From Roseinatronobacter ekhonensis (GTDB lineage Bacteria; Pseudomonadota; Alphaproteobacteria; Rhodobacterales; Rhodobacteraceae): a stretch of DNA of 45,769 nucleotides. The notes under the pieces are model-generated. The model was given only the letters and a program-made list of their open reading frames with translations, was not told the origin of the DNA and ran no database searches. Positions 8,029 through 15,346 of this stretch are shown here, piece after piece. The stretch's first letter is position 1, and every line of letters begins with the position of its first letter. The DNA lies in the NCBI RefSeq assembly GCF_900499075.1, contig NZ_UIHC01000026.1:1-45769 (forward strand), written 5' to 3'. A program made the translations under genes and the position numbers.

Positions 8029-9282
8029 ATGACGGCACGCAAGACGACTTTCGCCGCGGCGGCATTCCTGCTCAGCGGCACTGCGCTTATGGCGCAGGAT
8101 GTGACGCTGACCATCGAAAGCTGGCGCAACGATGACATCTCGATCTGGCGCAACCAGATCATCCCCGCATTCGAGGCGGAATATCCCGGCATCAAGCTGG
8201 ATTTCCAGCCGACCGCGCCCGCGCAATACAATTCCGCGCTCAACTCCAAGCTGGATGCGGGTACGGCGGGCGATATCGTCACCTGCCGCGCGTTCGACGC
8301 GTCGCTGGCGCTGTTCCAGAACGGACAACTTGCAGACCTGACCGAACTGGACGGCATGGCGAATTATTCCGACGTGGCGAAATCGGCATGGTCCACCGAT
8401 GATGGCAGCCAGCAATTCTGCGTGCCGATGGCGTCCGTGATCCACGGGTTCATCTACAACGCCGATGCGTTCGAGGAACTGGGGCTGGAAGAGCCTGAAA
8501 CCGTTGACGAATTCTTTGCCGTGCTGGATGCGATTGCCGAAGATGGCAGCTATATCCCGATGGCGATGGGCGTGAACGACCAGTGGGAAGCGGCGACGAT
8601 GGGCTATGCCAATATCGGGCCGAACTACTGGAACGGCGAAGAGGGGCGCAACGCGTTGATCGCCGGCGAGGCGAAGCTGACCGATGCCGAATTCGTCGCC
8701 CCGTTCGAGCAACTGGCGCGCTGGTCCGACTATCTGGGCCGTGGGTTCGAATCGCAAAGCTATCCTGACAGTCAGAACCTGTTCACCCTGGGCCGTGCCG
8801 CAATTTTCCCGGCCGGATCGTGGGAGATCGCGGGCTTCCGCACGCAGGCTGATTTCGAGATGGGGGCCTTCCCGCCGCCAGTGCAGAACGCGGGCGACAC
8901 CTGCTACATTTCCGACCATACCGATATGGGCATGGGTTTGAACGCGGCCTCGCCGCATCAGGAAGCCGGGCGCACTTTCCTGAACTGGCTAGGCAGCAGC
9001 GAATTTGCCAACCTGTTCGCCAATGCTGTGCCGGGCTTCTTCCCGCTGTCGAATGCCGATGTGTCGCTGGATGATCCTCTGGCGCAGGAATTCATCAGCT
9101 GGCGTGGCGAGTGTGAAAGCTCGATCCGGCCCTTCCACCAGATCCTGTCGCGTGGCACGCCCAACCTTTCGAATGAAAGCTGGGGCACATCTGCCAACGT
9201 GATCCGTGGTGGCCAGACCCCCGAAGAGGCTGGCGCGCAAATGCAAGAGGGTCTCGCCTCTTGGTATGAACCGCAGCAGTAA
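8029..9282 (+). CDS. ABC transporter sugar-binding protein
   Basis: A 417-residue extracellular solute-binding protein (family 1, the maltose/GlcNAc group). The first 22 residues form a Sec signal peptide (basic start, hydrophobic AAAAFLLSGTALMA, cleavage before QDV). It captures the sugar in the periplasm for the two permeases that follow. The ATG at 8029 is chosen because GGAGGT lies 9 bases upstream and the signal peptide starts here. Context (nag operon opposite, MurQ downstream) points to GlcNAc, chitobiose or muropeptide sugars. The exact ligand is not readable from sequence. A stem-loop follows the stop. Confidence 0.9.
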   Translation: MTARKTTFAAAAFLLSGTALMAQDVTLTIESWRNDDISIWRNQIIPAFEAEYPGIKLDFQPTAPAQYNSALNSKLDAGTAGDIVTCRAFDASLALFQNGQLADLTELDGMANYSDVAKSAWSTDDGSQQFCVPMASVIHGFIYNADAFEELGLEEPETVDEFFAVLDAIAEDGSYIPMAMGVNDQWEAATMGYANIGPNYWNGEEGRNALIAGEAKLTDAEFVAPFEQLARWSDYLGRGFESQSYPDSQNLFTLGRAAIFPAGSWEIAGFRTQADFEMGAFPPPVQNAGDTCYISDHTDMGMGLNAASPHQEAGRTFLNWLGSSEFANLFANAVPGFFPLSNADVSLDDPLAQEFISWRGECESSIRPFHQILSRGTPNLSNESWGTSANVIRGGQTPEEAGAQMQEGLASWYEPQQ

Positions 9283-9291
9283 ACCTGCTCT

Positions 9292-9316
9292 GGGCGGCCC
9301 CGTTTCGGGGCTGCCC
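9292..9316 (+). terminator. Stem-loop after the binding-protein gene
   Basis: An 11-bp stem (9292-9302 with 9306-9316, one G-U pair) has a three-base loop and no T-run directly after it. It sits between the binding-protein gene and the first permease. Such hairpins often stabilise the upstream part of the transcript, giving more binding protein than permease, so partial termination or 3' protection is inferred. Confidence 0.55.
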
Positions 9317-9347
9317 AATCACTTTTCCCGAACCTGATAGGTTGCCT

Positions 9348-10277
9348 ATGTCTGACCGCGCCCAGAAAAGGCCGTTCCGTTGGCATATCGTTGTGTTTCT
9401 GGCACCTGCCGTGCTGATCTACACCGCGATCATGATCATACCGCTCTTCGGCACGCTGAACCTGTCGCTATTTGCGCGCGCAGAGGACGGCACCCGCGTT
9501 TTTGTCGGGTTGCAGAACTTCCGCACCCTGTTCGGCGATGACCGCTGGTCCGATGCCTTCTGGAACGCAACCGGCAACAACCTGTGGTTTTTCGTCATTC
9601 ACATGCTCGTGCAGAACCCTATCGGGATTGCGCTGGCGGCCATCCTGTCCACACCGAAACTGCGCTTTGCCGCGTTCTACCGCACGGCTATTTTCATCCC
9701 CGCCATTCTGAGCTTCGTGATTGTCGGCTTTGTCTGGAAGCTGATCCTGTCGCCGCTGTGGGGCGTTGCGCCCACATTCATGGATGCACTGGGCCTCGGC
9801 GACTGGTTCGCGCCGTGGCTGGGGTTGGAGCGGTCGGCGCTGACCACGCTGGCGCTTATTTCGGTCTGGCAATTCGTCGGCATCCCGATGATGCTGATGT
9901 ATGCCGCACTTCTATCCATCCCCGACGAGGTTCTGGAAGCTGCCGAGATGGACGGCATCACCGGCGCAAGCCAGTTCTGGAAGATCAAGCTGCCGCTGCT
10001 GCTGCCCACCATCGGGATCATTTCGATCCTGACTTTCGTCGGCAACTTCAACGCGTTCGACCTGATTTATGTGACTCAAGGCGCGCTGGCGGGACCGAAT
10101 TTCACCACCGATATTCTGGGGTCATACCTGTTCCGCACCTTCTTTGGGTTTCAGTTGCAACTTGGCGATCCGAATATGGGGGCGACGGTGGCGACCGTGA
10201 TGTTCGCGATCATTCTGGTCGGCGTCTCTATCTACTTGTTCGGCGTTCAAACGCGGCTGCGCCGCTACCAGTTTTGA
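9348..10277 (+). CDS. Sugar ABC transporter permease 1 (MalF-like)
   Basis: A 309-residue inner-membrane permease of the carbohydrate uptake type 1 group with about six hydrophobic segments. The cytoplasmic EAA loop that docks the ATPase reads EAAEMDGITGASQFWKIKLP. A TTG at 9342 is in frame, but ATG 9348 is preferred, with GATAGG about 7 bases upstream. It forms a heterodimer with the next permease. It lies 65 bp after the binding protein, across a hairpin. Confidence 0.9.
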   Translation: MSDRAQKRPFRWHIVVFLAPAVLIYTAIMIIPLFGTLNLSLFARAEDGTRVFVGLQNFRTLFGDDRWSDAFWNATGNNLWFFVIHMLVQNPIGIALAAILSTPKLRFAAFYRTAIFIPAILSFVIVGFVWKLILSPLWGVAPTFMDALGLGDWFAPWLGLERSALTTLALISVWQFVGIPMMLMYAALLSIPDEVLEAAEMDGITGASQFWKIKLPLLLPTIGIISILTFVGNFNAFDLIYVTQGALAGPNFTTDILGSYLFRTFFGFQLQLGDPNMGATVATVMFAIILVGVSIYLFGVQTRLRRYQF

Positions 10278-10290
10278 AAGGGGCCGGAAG

Positions 10291-11133
10291 ATGATGACCT
10301 CTGCCCGTGCCAATATGGGGCGCTCTGCCGCCGCCCATGCTATCCTGATCGCCTACACGGTATTGGCGCTCTATCCGGTGTTCCTGATCCTGATAAACTC
10401 GGTCAAAGGGCGGCGCGCCATTTTCAACGACCCGCTTTCACTGCCCACGGCCGAAACCTTCGACCCGATCGGCTTTCAGACGGTGTTGGAGCAGGGCAAT
10501 TTCCTGCTCTATTTCCAGAACAGCCTGATCGTGACGGTGGCGTCCCTGTTCTTTGTGCTGCTGTTCGGGGCAATGGCGGCGTTTGCGCTGGCCGAATACC
10601 GGTTTCGCGGCAACCTGCTGATGGCGCTGTATCTGGCGCTGGGCATCATGATCCCGATCCGTTTGGGAACGGTGGCGATTCTGGAAATCATGGTCGCGGC
10701 GGGGTTGGTCAACACGCTGACGTCCTTGGTGCTGGTCTATACCGCGCAAGGGTTGCCGCTGGCGGTGTTCATCCTGTCGGAATTCATGCGGCAGGTGTCG
10801 GATGACCTGAAGAACGCCGCACGGATTGACGGCCTCAGCGAATACCGCATCTTTTTCACCATCGCGCTGCCACTGGTGCGCCCCGCCATGGCGACGGTTG
10901 CCGTGTTCACCATGATCCCGATCTGGAATGATCTGTGGTTCCCGCTGATCCTGGCACCGGGAGAGGCCACGAAAACCCTGACGCTCGGCAGCCAGATCTT
11001 CCTTGGCCAGTACGTGACCGACTGGAACGCGGTTCTGGCGGCGCTGTCGCTGGCGATATTTCCGGTGGTGGTTTTGTATCTGATCTTTTCGCGCCAGTTG
11101 ATCCGGGGCATCACGAAAGGAGCGGTCAAATGA
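10291..11133 (+). CDS. Sugar ABC transporter permease 2 (MalG-like)
   Basis: This 280-residue membrane permease is the second of the pair. The EAA loop appears as KNAARIDGLSEYRIFF and is followed by LPLVRPA. Two ATG codons stand in tandem (10291 and 10294); AAAGGGG about 7 bases upstream serves either. The 3' end overlaps the oxidoreductase start by 4 bp (ATGA), so translation is coupled. Confidence 0.9.
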   Translation: MMTSARANMGRSAAAHAILIAYTVLALYPVFLILINSVKGRRAIFNDPLSLPTAETFDPIGFQTVLEQGNFLLYFQNSLIVTVASLFFVLLFGAMAAFALAEYRFRGNLLMALYLALGIMIPIRLGTVAILEIMVAAGLVNTLTSLVLVYTAQGLPLAVFILSEFMRQVSDDLKNAARIDGLSEYRIFFTIALPLVRPAMATVAVFTMIPIWNDLWFPLILAPGEATKTLTLGSQIFLGQYVTDWNAVLAALSLAIFPVVVLYLIFSRQLIRGITKGAVK

Positions 11134-12164
11134 TCCGTGTGCTTGTCGTGGGCCTTGGGCAGATGGGGCAAAGCCATGCGCTGGCCTATGCCACCAACCC
11201 TGCCTATCAGGTCGTGGGATTGGTTAACCGCAGCCCTGTAGACCTGCCGGAAGCGCTGGCCCACCTGCCGGTTGACCACGATTTCGATGCGGCCTTGGCG
11301 CGGCTAAACCCCGATATGGTTGCGATTGCCACCTATTCCGACAGCCATGCGCAGCTTGCCCTGAAAGCAATGGATGCTGGCGCGCATGTGTTCGTCGAAA
11401 AGCCGCTCGCCACCACGGTTGACGAATGTGAACGTGTGGCAGACACCGCCCGCGCAACCGGCCGCAAGCTGATGGTCGGCCATATCCTGCGCCACCACCC
11501 GACATGGCAGGCCCTGATTGCCGAAGCGCGCGCATTGCATGGCCCCTATGTGTTCCGGCTGAACCTGAACCAGCGCTCCACCGGCCCTGCATGGGAGATT
11601 CACAAGGCGCTCATGCAATCGACGCCCCCTATTGTGGATTGCGGCGTGCATTATGTTGATGTGATGTGCCAGATCACCGACTCGGCGCCCGTTGAGGTGC
11701 GCGGCATGGGCCTGCGCCTGAGCGATGAGATCGCGCCCGATATGTACAATTACGGCCATTTCCAAGTGCTGTTCGAGGACGGCTCTTGCGGTTGGTATGA
11801 AGCGGGCTGGGGGCCGATGATGTCCGAAACCGCGCATTTCGTCAAAGACGTGGTCAGCCCCGGTGGCGCGGTCAGCTTGCGCGCGCCGCAAGGCGTGGGC
11901 TCTGCCGATGTCGAAGGGCACACCGCCGCCGACCAGTTGATTGTCGCGCCCACAGGCCAGGGCGAAACCTGCCACGAATTTCCCGACAGCCCCGGCCATC
12001 AGGCCCTGTGCGACCGTCAGGCCGCCGCAATGGCGCAGGCGATAACCGAAAACCAGGATCTGACCCGCCATGCAAAAGATGCCGTGCGGTCCGTCGCCAT
12101 ATGTCTGGCGGCAGATGAAAGCGTGCGCAGCGGCCAGCCCGTGCGCCTGAAGCCAAGAGGATAG
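11130..12164 (+). CDS. Gfo/Idh/MocA-family oxidoreductase
   Basis: A 344-residue NAD(P)-dependent sugar dehydrogenase-like protein. The Rossmann motif GLGQMG is at 8-13 and the family motif EKPLA at 90-94, with a C-terminal alpha/beta substrate domain. It is embedded between the permease and ATPase genes of the same operon, so its substrate is presumably the imported sugar or its derivative. Possible roles are 3-keto-sugar oxidation or epimer/glycoside processing; the sequence does not decide. The ATG at 11130 overlaps the previous stop, and the much longer open frame upstream is a shadow of the permease gene. Confidence 0.85.
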   Translation: MIRVLVVGLGQMGQSHALAYATNPAYQVVGLVNRSPVDLPEALAHLPVDHDFDAALARLNPDMVAIATYSDSHAQLALKAMDAGAHVFVEKPLATTVDECERVADTARATGRKLMVGHILRHHPTWQALIAEARALHGPYVFRLNLNQRSTGPAWEIHKALMQSTPPIVDCGVHYVDVMCQITDSAPVEVRGMGLRLSDEIAPDMYNYGHFQVLFEDGSCGWYEAGWGPMMSETAHFVKDVVSPGGAVSLRAPQGVGSADVEGHTAADQLIVAPTGQGETCHEFPDSPGHQALCDRQAAAMAQAITENQDLTRHAKDAVRSVAICLAADESVRSGQPVRLKPRG

Positions 12165-12165
12165 A

Positions 12166-13176
12166 ATGGGACACCTGACACTGCACAATGCCTGCAAATC
12201 CTTTGGCACCGTCGATGTGATCCGCGATGTGACCCTAGAGGTTCAGGACGGTGAATTCTGTGTGTTTGTCGGCCCTTCGGGCTGCGGAAAATCCACATTG
12301 TTGCGCATGATCGCAGGGCTGGAGGATATCACCTCTGGCGATATTCGCATTGATGGACAGTTGGTCAACACCACACCGCCCTCGCAGCGCGAGATCGCGA
12401 TGGTGTTCCAGTCCTACGCGCTCTATCCGCATCTGAACGTGCGTGACAATATGGGGCTGGGTCTGAAACAGGCAGGCCAGCCCAAGGCGCAGATCGCCGA
12501 GTCGGTCGATCGCGCGGCGGGGATGCTGGACCTTGGCAGTTATCTGACCCGTCGCCCCGGTGAACTGTCGGGCGGGCAGCGTCAGCGTGTGGCCATTGGC
12601 CGTGCCATCGTGCGCAAGCCCAAGCTGTTCCTGTTCGACGAGCCGTTGTCGAACCTTGATGCGGCCCTGCGTGTGCAGACCCGCATTGAAATCGCCAATC
12701 TGCACCGCGAACTGGGCGCAACGATGGTTTATGTCACCCACGACCAGGTCGAGGCGATGACGCTCGCCGACCGCATCGTGGTGCTTCGTGACGGCCGGAT
12801 TGAACAAGTCGGTGCCCCGATGGAGCTGTATAACAACCCCGCCAACGAATTCGTCGCCGGATTTATAGGATCGCCCAAGATGAACTTTCTGGACGCCCCC
12901 GCGCTGGGTGCGGTTGGAAAATCCATGGGTGTGCGACCGGAACACATCACCCTTGCAGACAGCGGCGCGGGCATAGATGGGCGCGTCAGCCATGTCGAGC
13001 ATCTGGGCGGGGAAACGCTGGTTTATGTCAATGCCGACCCCCATGGGCTGGTCACGGTGCGGCTGTTCGGCGAGCACGCCTACGCGGTCAATGATAGCCT
13101 TGTCATGCGTCCCGATATGGCGCGCGCGTTCCATTTCGACGATACCGGGCAGCGCCTGCATCCGGCATCTGCCTGA
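12166..13176 (+). CDS. Sugar ABC transporter ATP-binding protein (MsmK/UgpC type)
   Basis: The 336-residue ATPase energises the two permeases. The Walker A loop GPSGCGKST is at 36-44, the Q-loop in FQSYALYP, the signature LSGGQ at 134-138, Walker B LFLFDEP at 154-160 and the switch His192 in VTHD. A C-terminal TOBE-like domain (about 235-330) marks it as a MalK-type subunit. It begins 1 bp after the oxidoreductase stop. Confidence 0.93.
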   Translation: MGHLTLHNACKSFGTVDVIRDVTLEVQDGEFCVFVGPSGCGKSTLLRMIAGLEDITSGDIRIDGQLVNTTPPSQREIAMVFQSYALYPHLNVRDNMGLGLKQAGQPKAQIAESVDRAAGMLDLGSYLTRRPGELSGGQRQRVAIGRAIVRKPKLFLFDEPLSNLDAALRVQTRIEIANLHRELGATMVYVTHDQVEAMTLADRIVVLRDGRIEQVGAPMELYNNPANEFVAGFIGSPKMNFLDAPALGAVGKSMGVRPEHITLADSGAGIDGRVSHVEHLGGETLVYVNADPHGLVTVRLFGEHAYAVNDSLVMRPDMARAFHFDDTGQRLHPASA

Positions 13177-13187
13177 AGGACCATATC

Positions 13188-14066
13188 ATGACCGAACTCG
13201 CCGACCCGCGCTACCGCGACATTGACACTTGGGATGACGAAACCGCGCTGCGCGCCATGCTGGAAGGGCAAATGGCGGCGCTGGCCGCGATCGCGCCCGC
13301 GCTGCCCGAAATGGCCGATGTGGTTGCCGCCGCCGCGCCACGCCTGCGCGCGGGCGGGCGGCTGGTCTATGCGGGTGCGGGCACGTCCATTCGTGTCGCG
13401 GTGCAAGACGGCATCGAATTGGGCCCGACCTATGATTGGCCAGAGGCGCGCACGCTGTACCTGATCGCAGGGGGCGAAGCCGCCCTCATGCTGGGTATTG
13501 AAGGGGCCGAAGACAATGCCGAGGATGGGCGCGCCCAAGTCGCGGATAACGGCATCGGGCCGGACGATGTGGTCATCGGCCTTGCCGCCAGCGGGCGCAC
13601 GCCGTTTACCGTTGCGGTCATAGAGGCAGCGCGCGTGACCGGCGCGCTGACCGTAGGCATTGCCTGCAACGCAGGCGCGCCGCTCTGCGCAGTGGCCGAA
13701 CACGGCATTCTGGCCGCGACCGGGGCCGAGGCGATTGCAGGGTCCACCCGCATGAAAGCAGGCACGGCGCAAAAGGCGATTCTGAACCTGTTGTCCACGC
13801 AGATCATGCTGCGGCTGGGCCATGTGCATCGCGGCTTGATGGTCGATATGCGGCCCCAGAACATCAAGCTGCGCGGGCGCGCAACCGGGATGGTGGCAAC
13901 TCTGGCGCAGGTCGATGACGCCACGGCGCAAGCCGCCTTGGAAACGGCCAGTTGGCAGATCAAACCCGCGATTCTGGTAGCGCAGGGTTATGATTTGCCT
14001 GCGGCCCGCGCCGCGCTGGACGCAGCCCAAGGTGTGCTGCGCAATGTCGCCGGGGCACAGGTATGA
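13188..14066 (+). CDS. murQ: N-acetylmuramic acid 6-phosphate etherase MurQ
   Basis: MurQ removes D-lactate from MurNAc-6-phosphate to give GlcNAc-6-phosphate, which feeds NagA. The 292-residue SIS-domain protein shows the two family catalytic glutamates, in GIELGPTY and in GIEGAEDN, and the motif GSTRMKAGTAQK. The usual loop GTSGRLG reads GTSIRVA here, an unusual change at the phosphosugar loop. It lies 11 bp after the ATPase, and its stop overlaps the regulator start by 4 bp. Its presence suggests that the operon handles cell-wall sugars as well as GlcNAc. No AnmK or AmgK kinase is seen here. Confidence 0.87.
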   Translation: MTELADPRYRDIDTWDDETALRAMLEGQMAALAAIAPALPEMADVVAAAAPRLRAGGRLVYAGAGTSIRVAVQDGIELGPTYDWPEARTLYLIAGGEAALMLGIEGAEDNAEDGRAQVADNGIGPDDVVIGLAASGRTPFTVAVIEAARVTGALTVGIACNAGAPLCAVAEHGILAATGAEAIAGSTRMKAGTAQKAILNLLSTQIMLRLGHVHRGLMVDMRPQNIKLRGRATGMVATLAQVDDATAQAALETASWQIKPAILVAQGYDLPAARAALDAAQGVLRNVAGAQV

Positions 14067-14797
14067 CGTTGCGGCCCGAGCTTTTGTCGGGCAAGGCGGA
14101 TTCAACGCCGCTCTATGTGAGGCTGGCCTCACTCCTGCGCGAACAGGTGCGCCACGGTGCTTTCGCGGTTGGCGAAGCCTTGCCATCCGAGCGCCAGCTA
14201 TCCGAACAGCTTGATGTGTCGCGCGTAACGGTGCGCAAGGCGCTGGAATTGCTGATGCGCGAGGGGGCTCTGTCGCGCAAGCAGGGGTCGGGCACGTTTG
14301 TCGCCCCGCGGATCGAACAGCCATCGGCGTTGCTGGCGGGCTTCTCGGCAGATCTCGCGCGGCGCGGCATGGCGCCGGGGTCCGTCTGGCTGGAAAAAGC
14401 GATTGCGCCTGCCGCGCCCGAGGATGTGTTGGTCTTCGGCCTGCCGGTGGCGTCGCAAGTGGCGCGGTTTTTGCGCATTCGCACCGCGAATGATGAACCA
14501 CTGGCGCTGGAACAAGCGACGGTTCCGGCGCGGTTTCTTCCCGATCTGGGACATGTAAGCACGTCGCTGTATGACGCGTTGGACCATCTGGGCAACAAGC
14601 CTGTCACGGGTTTGCAGCGGATCACCGCGTCCTTGGCGACAGAGGCCGAGGCCGGGCATTTATGTGTTCCGCCCGGCGCCGCCATTCTGCGGATCGAGCG
14701 GCGCGGCTACCTGCGTGATGGCACCATGGTCGAATTCACCCGCTCGGCCTATCGTGGCGACCGGTACGATTTCGTCAGCGAGTTGCGCGAGCTATAG
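14063..14797 (+). CDS. GntR-family regulator with UTRA domain (NagR/DasR-like)
   Basis: A 244-residue regulator with a GntR winged helix (about 15-85, ending KQGSGTFV) and a UTRA ligand domain (about 100-240). NagR/DasR/NagQ-type proteins of this group sense GlcN-6-P or GlcNAc-6-P and control amino-sugar genes. Being last in the operon it controls, it is probably autoregulated and is the prime candidate to bind the TAATACCA repeats at 7733-7752 and 7921-7930. The 3' end overlaps the convergent mgdD by 6 bp. Confidence 0.87.
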   Translation: MTLRPELLSGKADSTPLYVRLASLLREQVRHGAFAVGEALPSERQLSEQLDVSRVTVRKALELLMREGALSRKQGSGTFVAPRIEQPSALLAGFSADLARRGMAPGSVWLEKAIAPAAPEDVLVFGLPVASQVARFLRIRTANDEPLALEQATVPARFLPDLGHVSTSLYDALDHLGNKPVTGLQRITASLATEAEAGHLCVPPGAAILRIERRGYLRDGTMVEFTRSAYRGDRYDFVSELREL

Positions 14798-15346
14798 CGC
14801 ACCTGCCGAAAGGCACAGCGCATGATGCAGGCTGGCTGCGAACGAACGCGGACCATAGACGCTATACGTCGCCCCGCGTCGCAACAGGTAGCAGCCGATA
14901 TGCTCCATCACCGTGCGCCGCGCGAAACGGTTGGGCAGGGTGGCAAGGTCCAGATTGGTCAGCCGCGCCAGCATGTCGTCCGGCCCATCGCCCGACAGGT
15001 CGAATCGCGCCCATGCGTCGGTTTGCTCTGTGACGCTGGCCAGCCCCTCAAACCGCGTTCCAAGGTCGCGCGCCATGTCCTCGTGCGTGGCGAAGGGTGC
15101 TTCCAGCATCCACATGTCGGGGCCAAGCCAGAAACCCGTCTTGGCATCGCCCGAATGCTGCGCCACCTCCGGCACCGGCGCGCCCAGCCAGTCGGCCAGC
15201 GCGGTGGCGCAGGGTTCGGATTTCCCCCGCCGCGCCGCGACAGAGGCGAGCGCGACATTCGGGTTTTCCGCAATCGTGACACCGCCGATCATGTCGTGCC
15301 GGGGCGTCGCCGCGCCAAGCGCGGTCAGGGGGGCAAGGTCATGCAC
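14792..15346 (-). CDS. mgdD: N-methylglutamate dehydrogenase subunit D (sarcosine oxidase gamma-like)
   Basis: A 184-residue protein of the SoxG/gamma family, the small subunit of heterotetrameric sarcosine-oxidase-type flavoenzymes. The start is set as GTG 15346: AAGGAG lies about 9 bases upstream and the gene then overlaps the mgdC stop by 8 bp; the more upstream ATG at 15403 is inside mgdC. It is the last gene of the order beta, delta, alpha, gamma. Assignment to N-methylglutamate dehydrogenase rather than sarcosine oxidase rests on the surrounding methylamine genes. Confidence 0.8.
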   Translation of the reverse strand: MHDLAPLTALGAATPRHDMIGGVTIAENPNVALASVAARRGKSEPCATALADWLGAPVPEVAQHSGDAKTGFWLGPDMWMLEAPFATHEDMARDLGTRFEGLASVTEQTDAWARFDLSGDGPDDMLARLTNLDLATLPNRFARRTVMEHIGCYLLRRGATYSVYGPRSFAASLHHALCLSAGAL

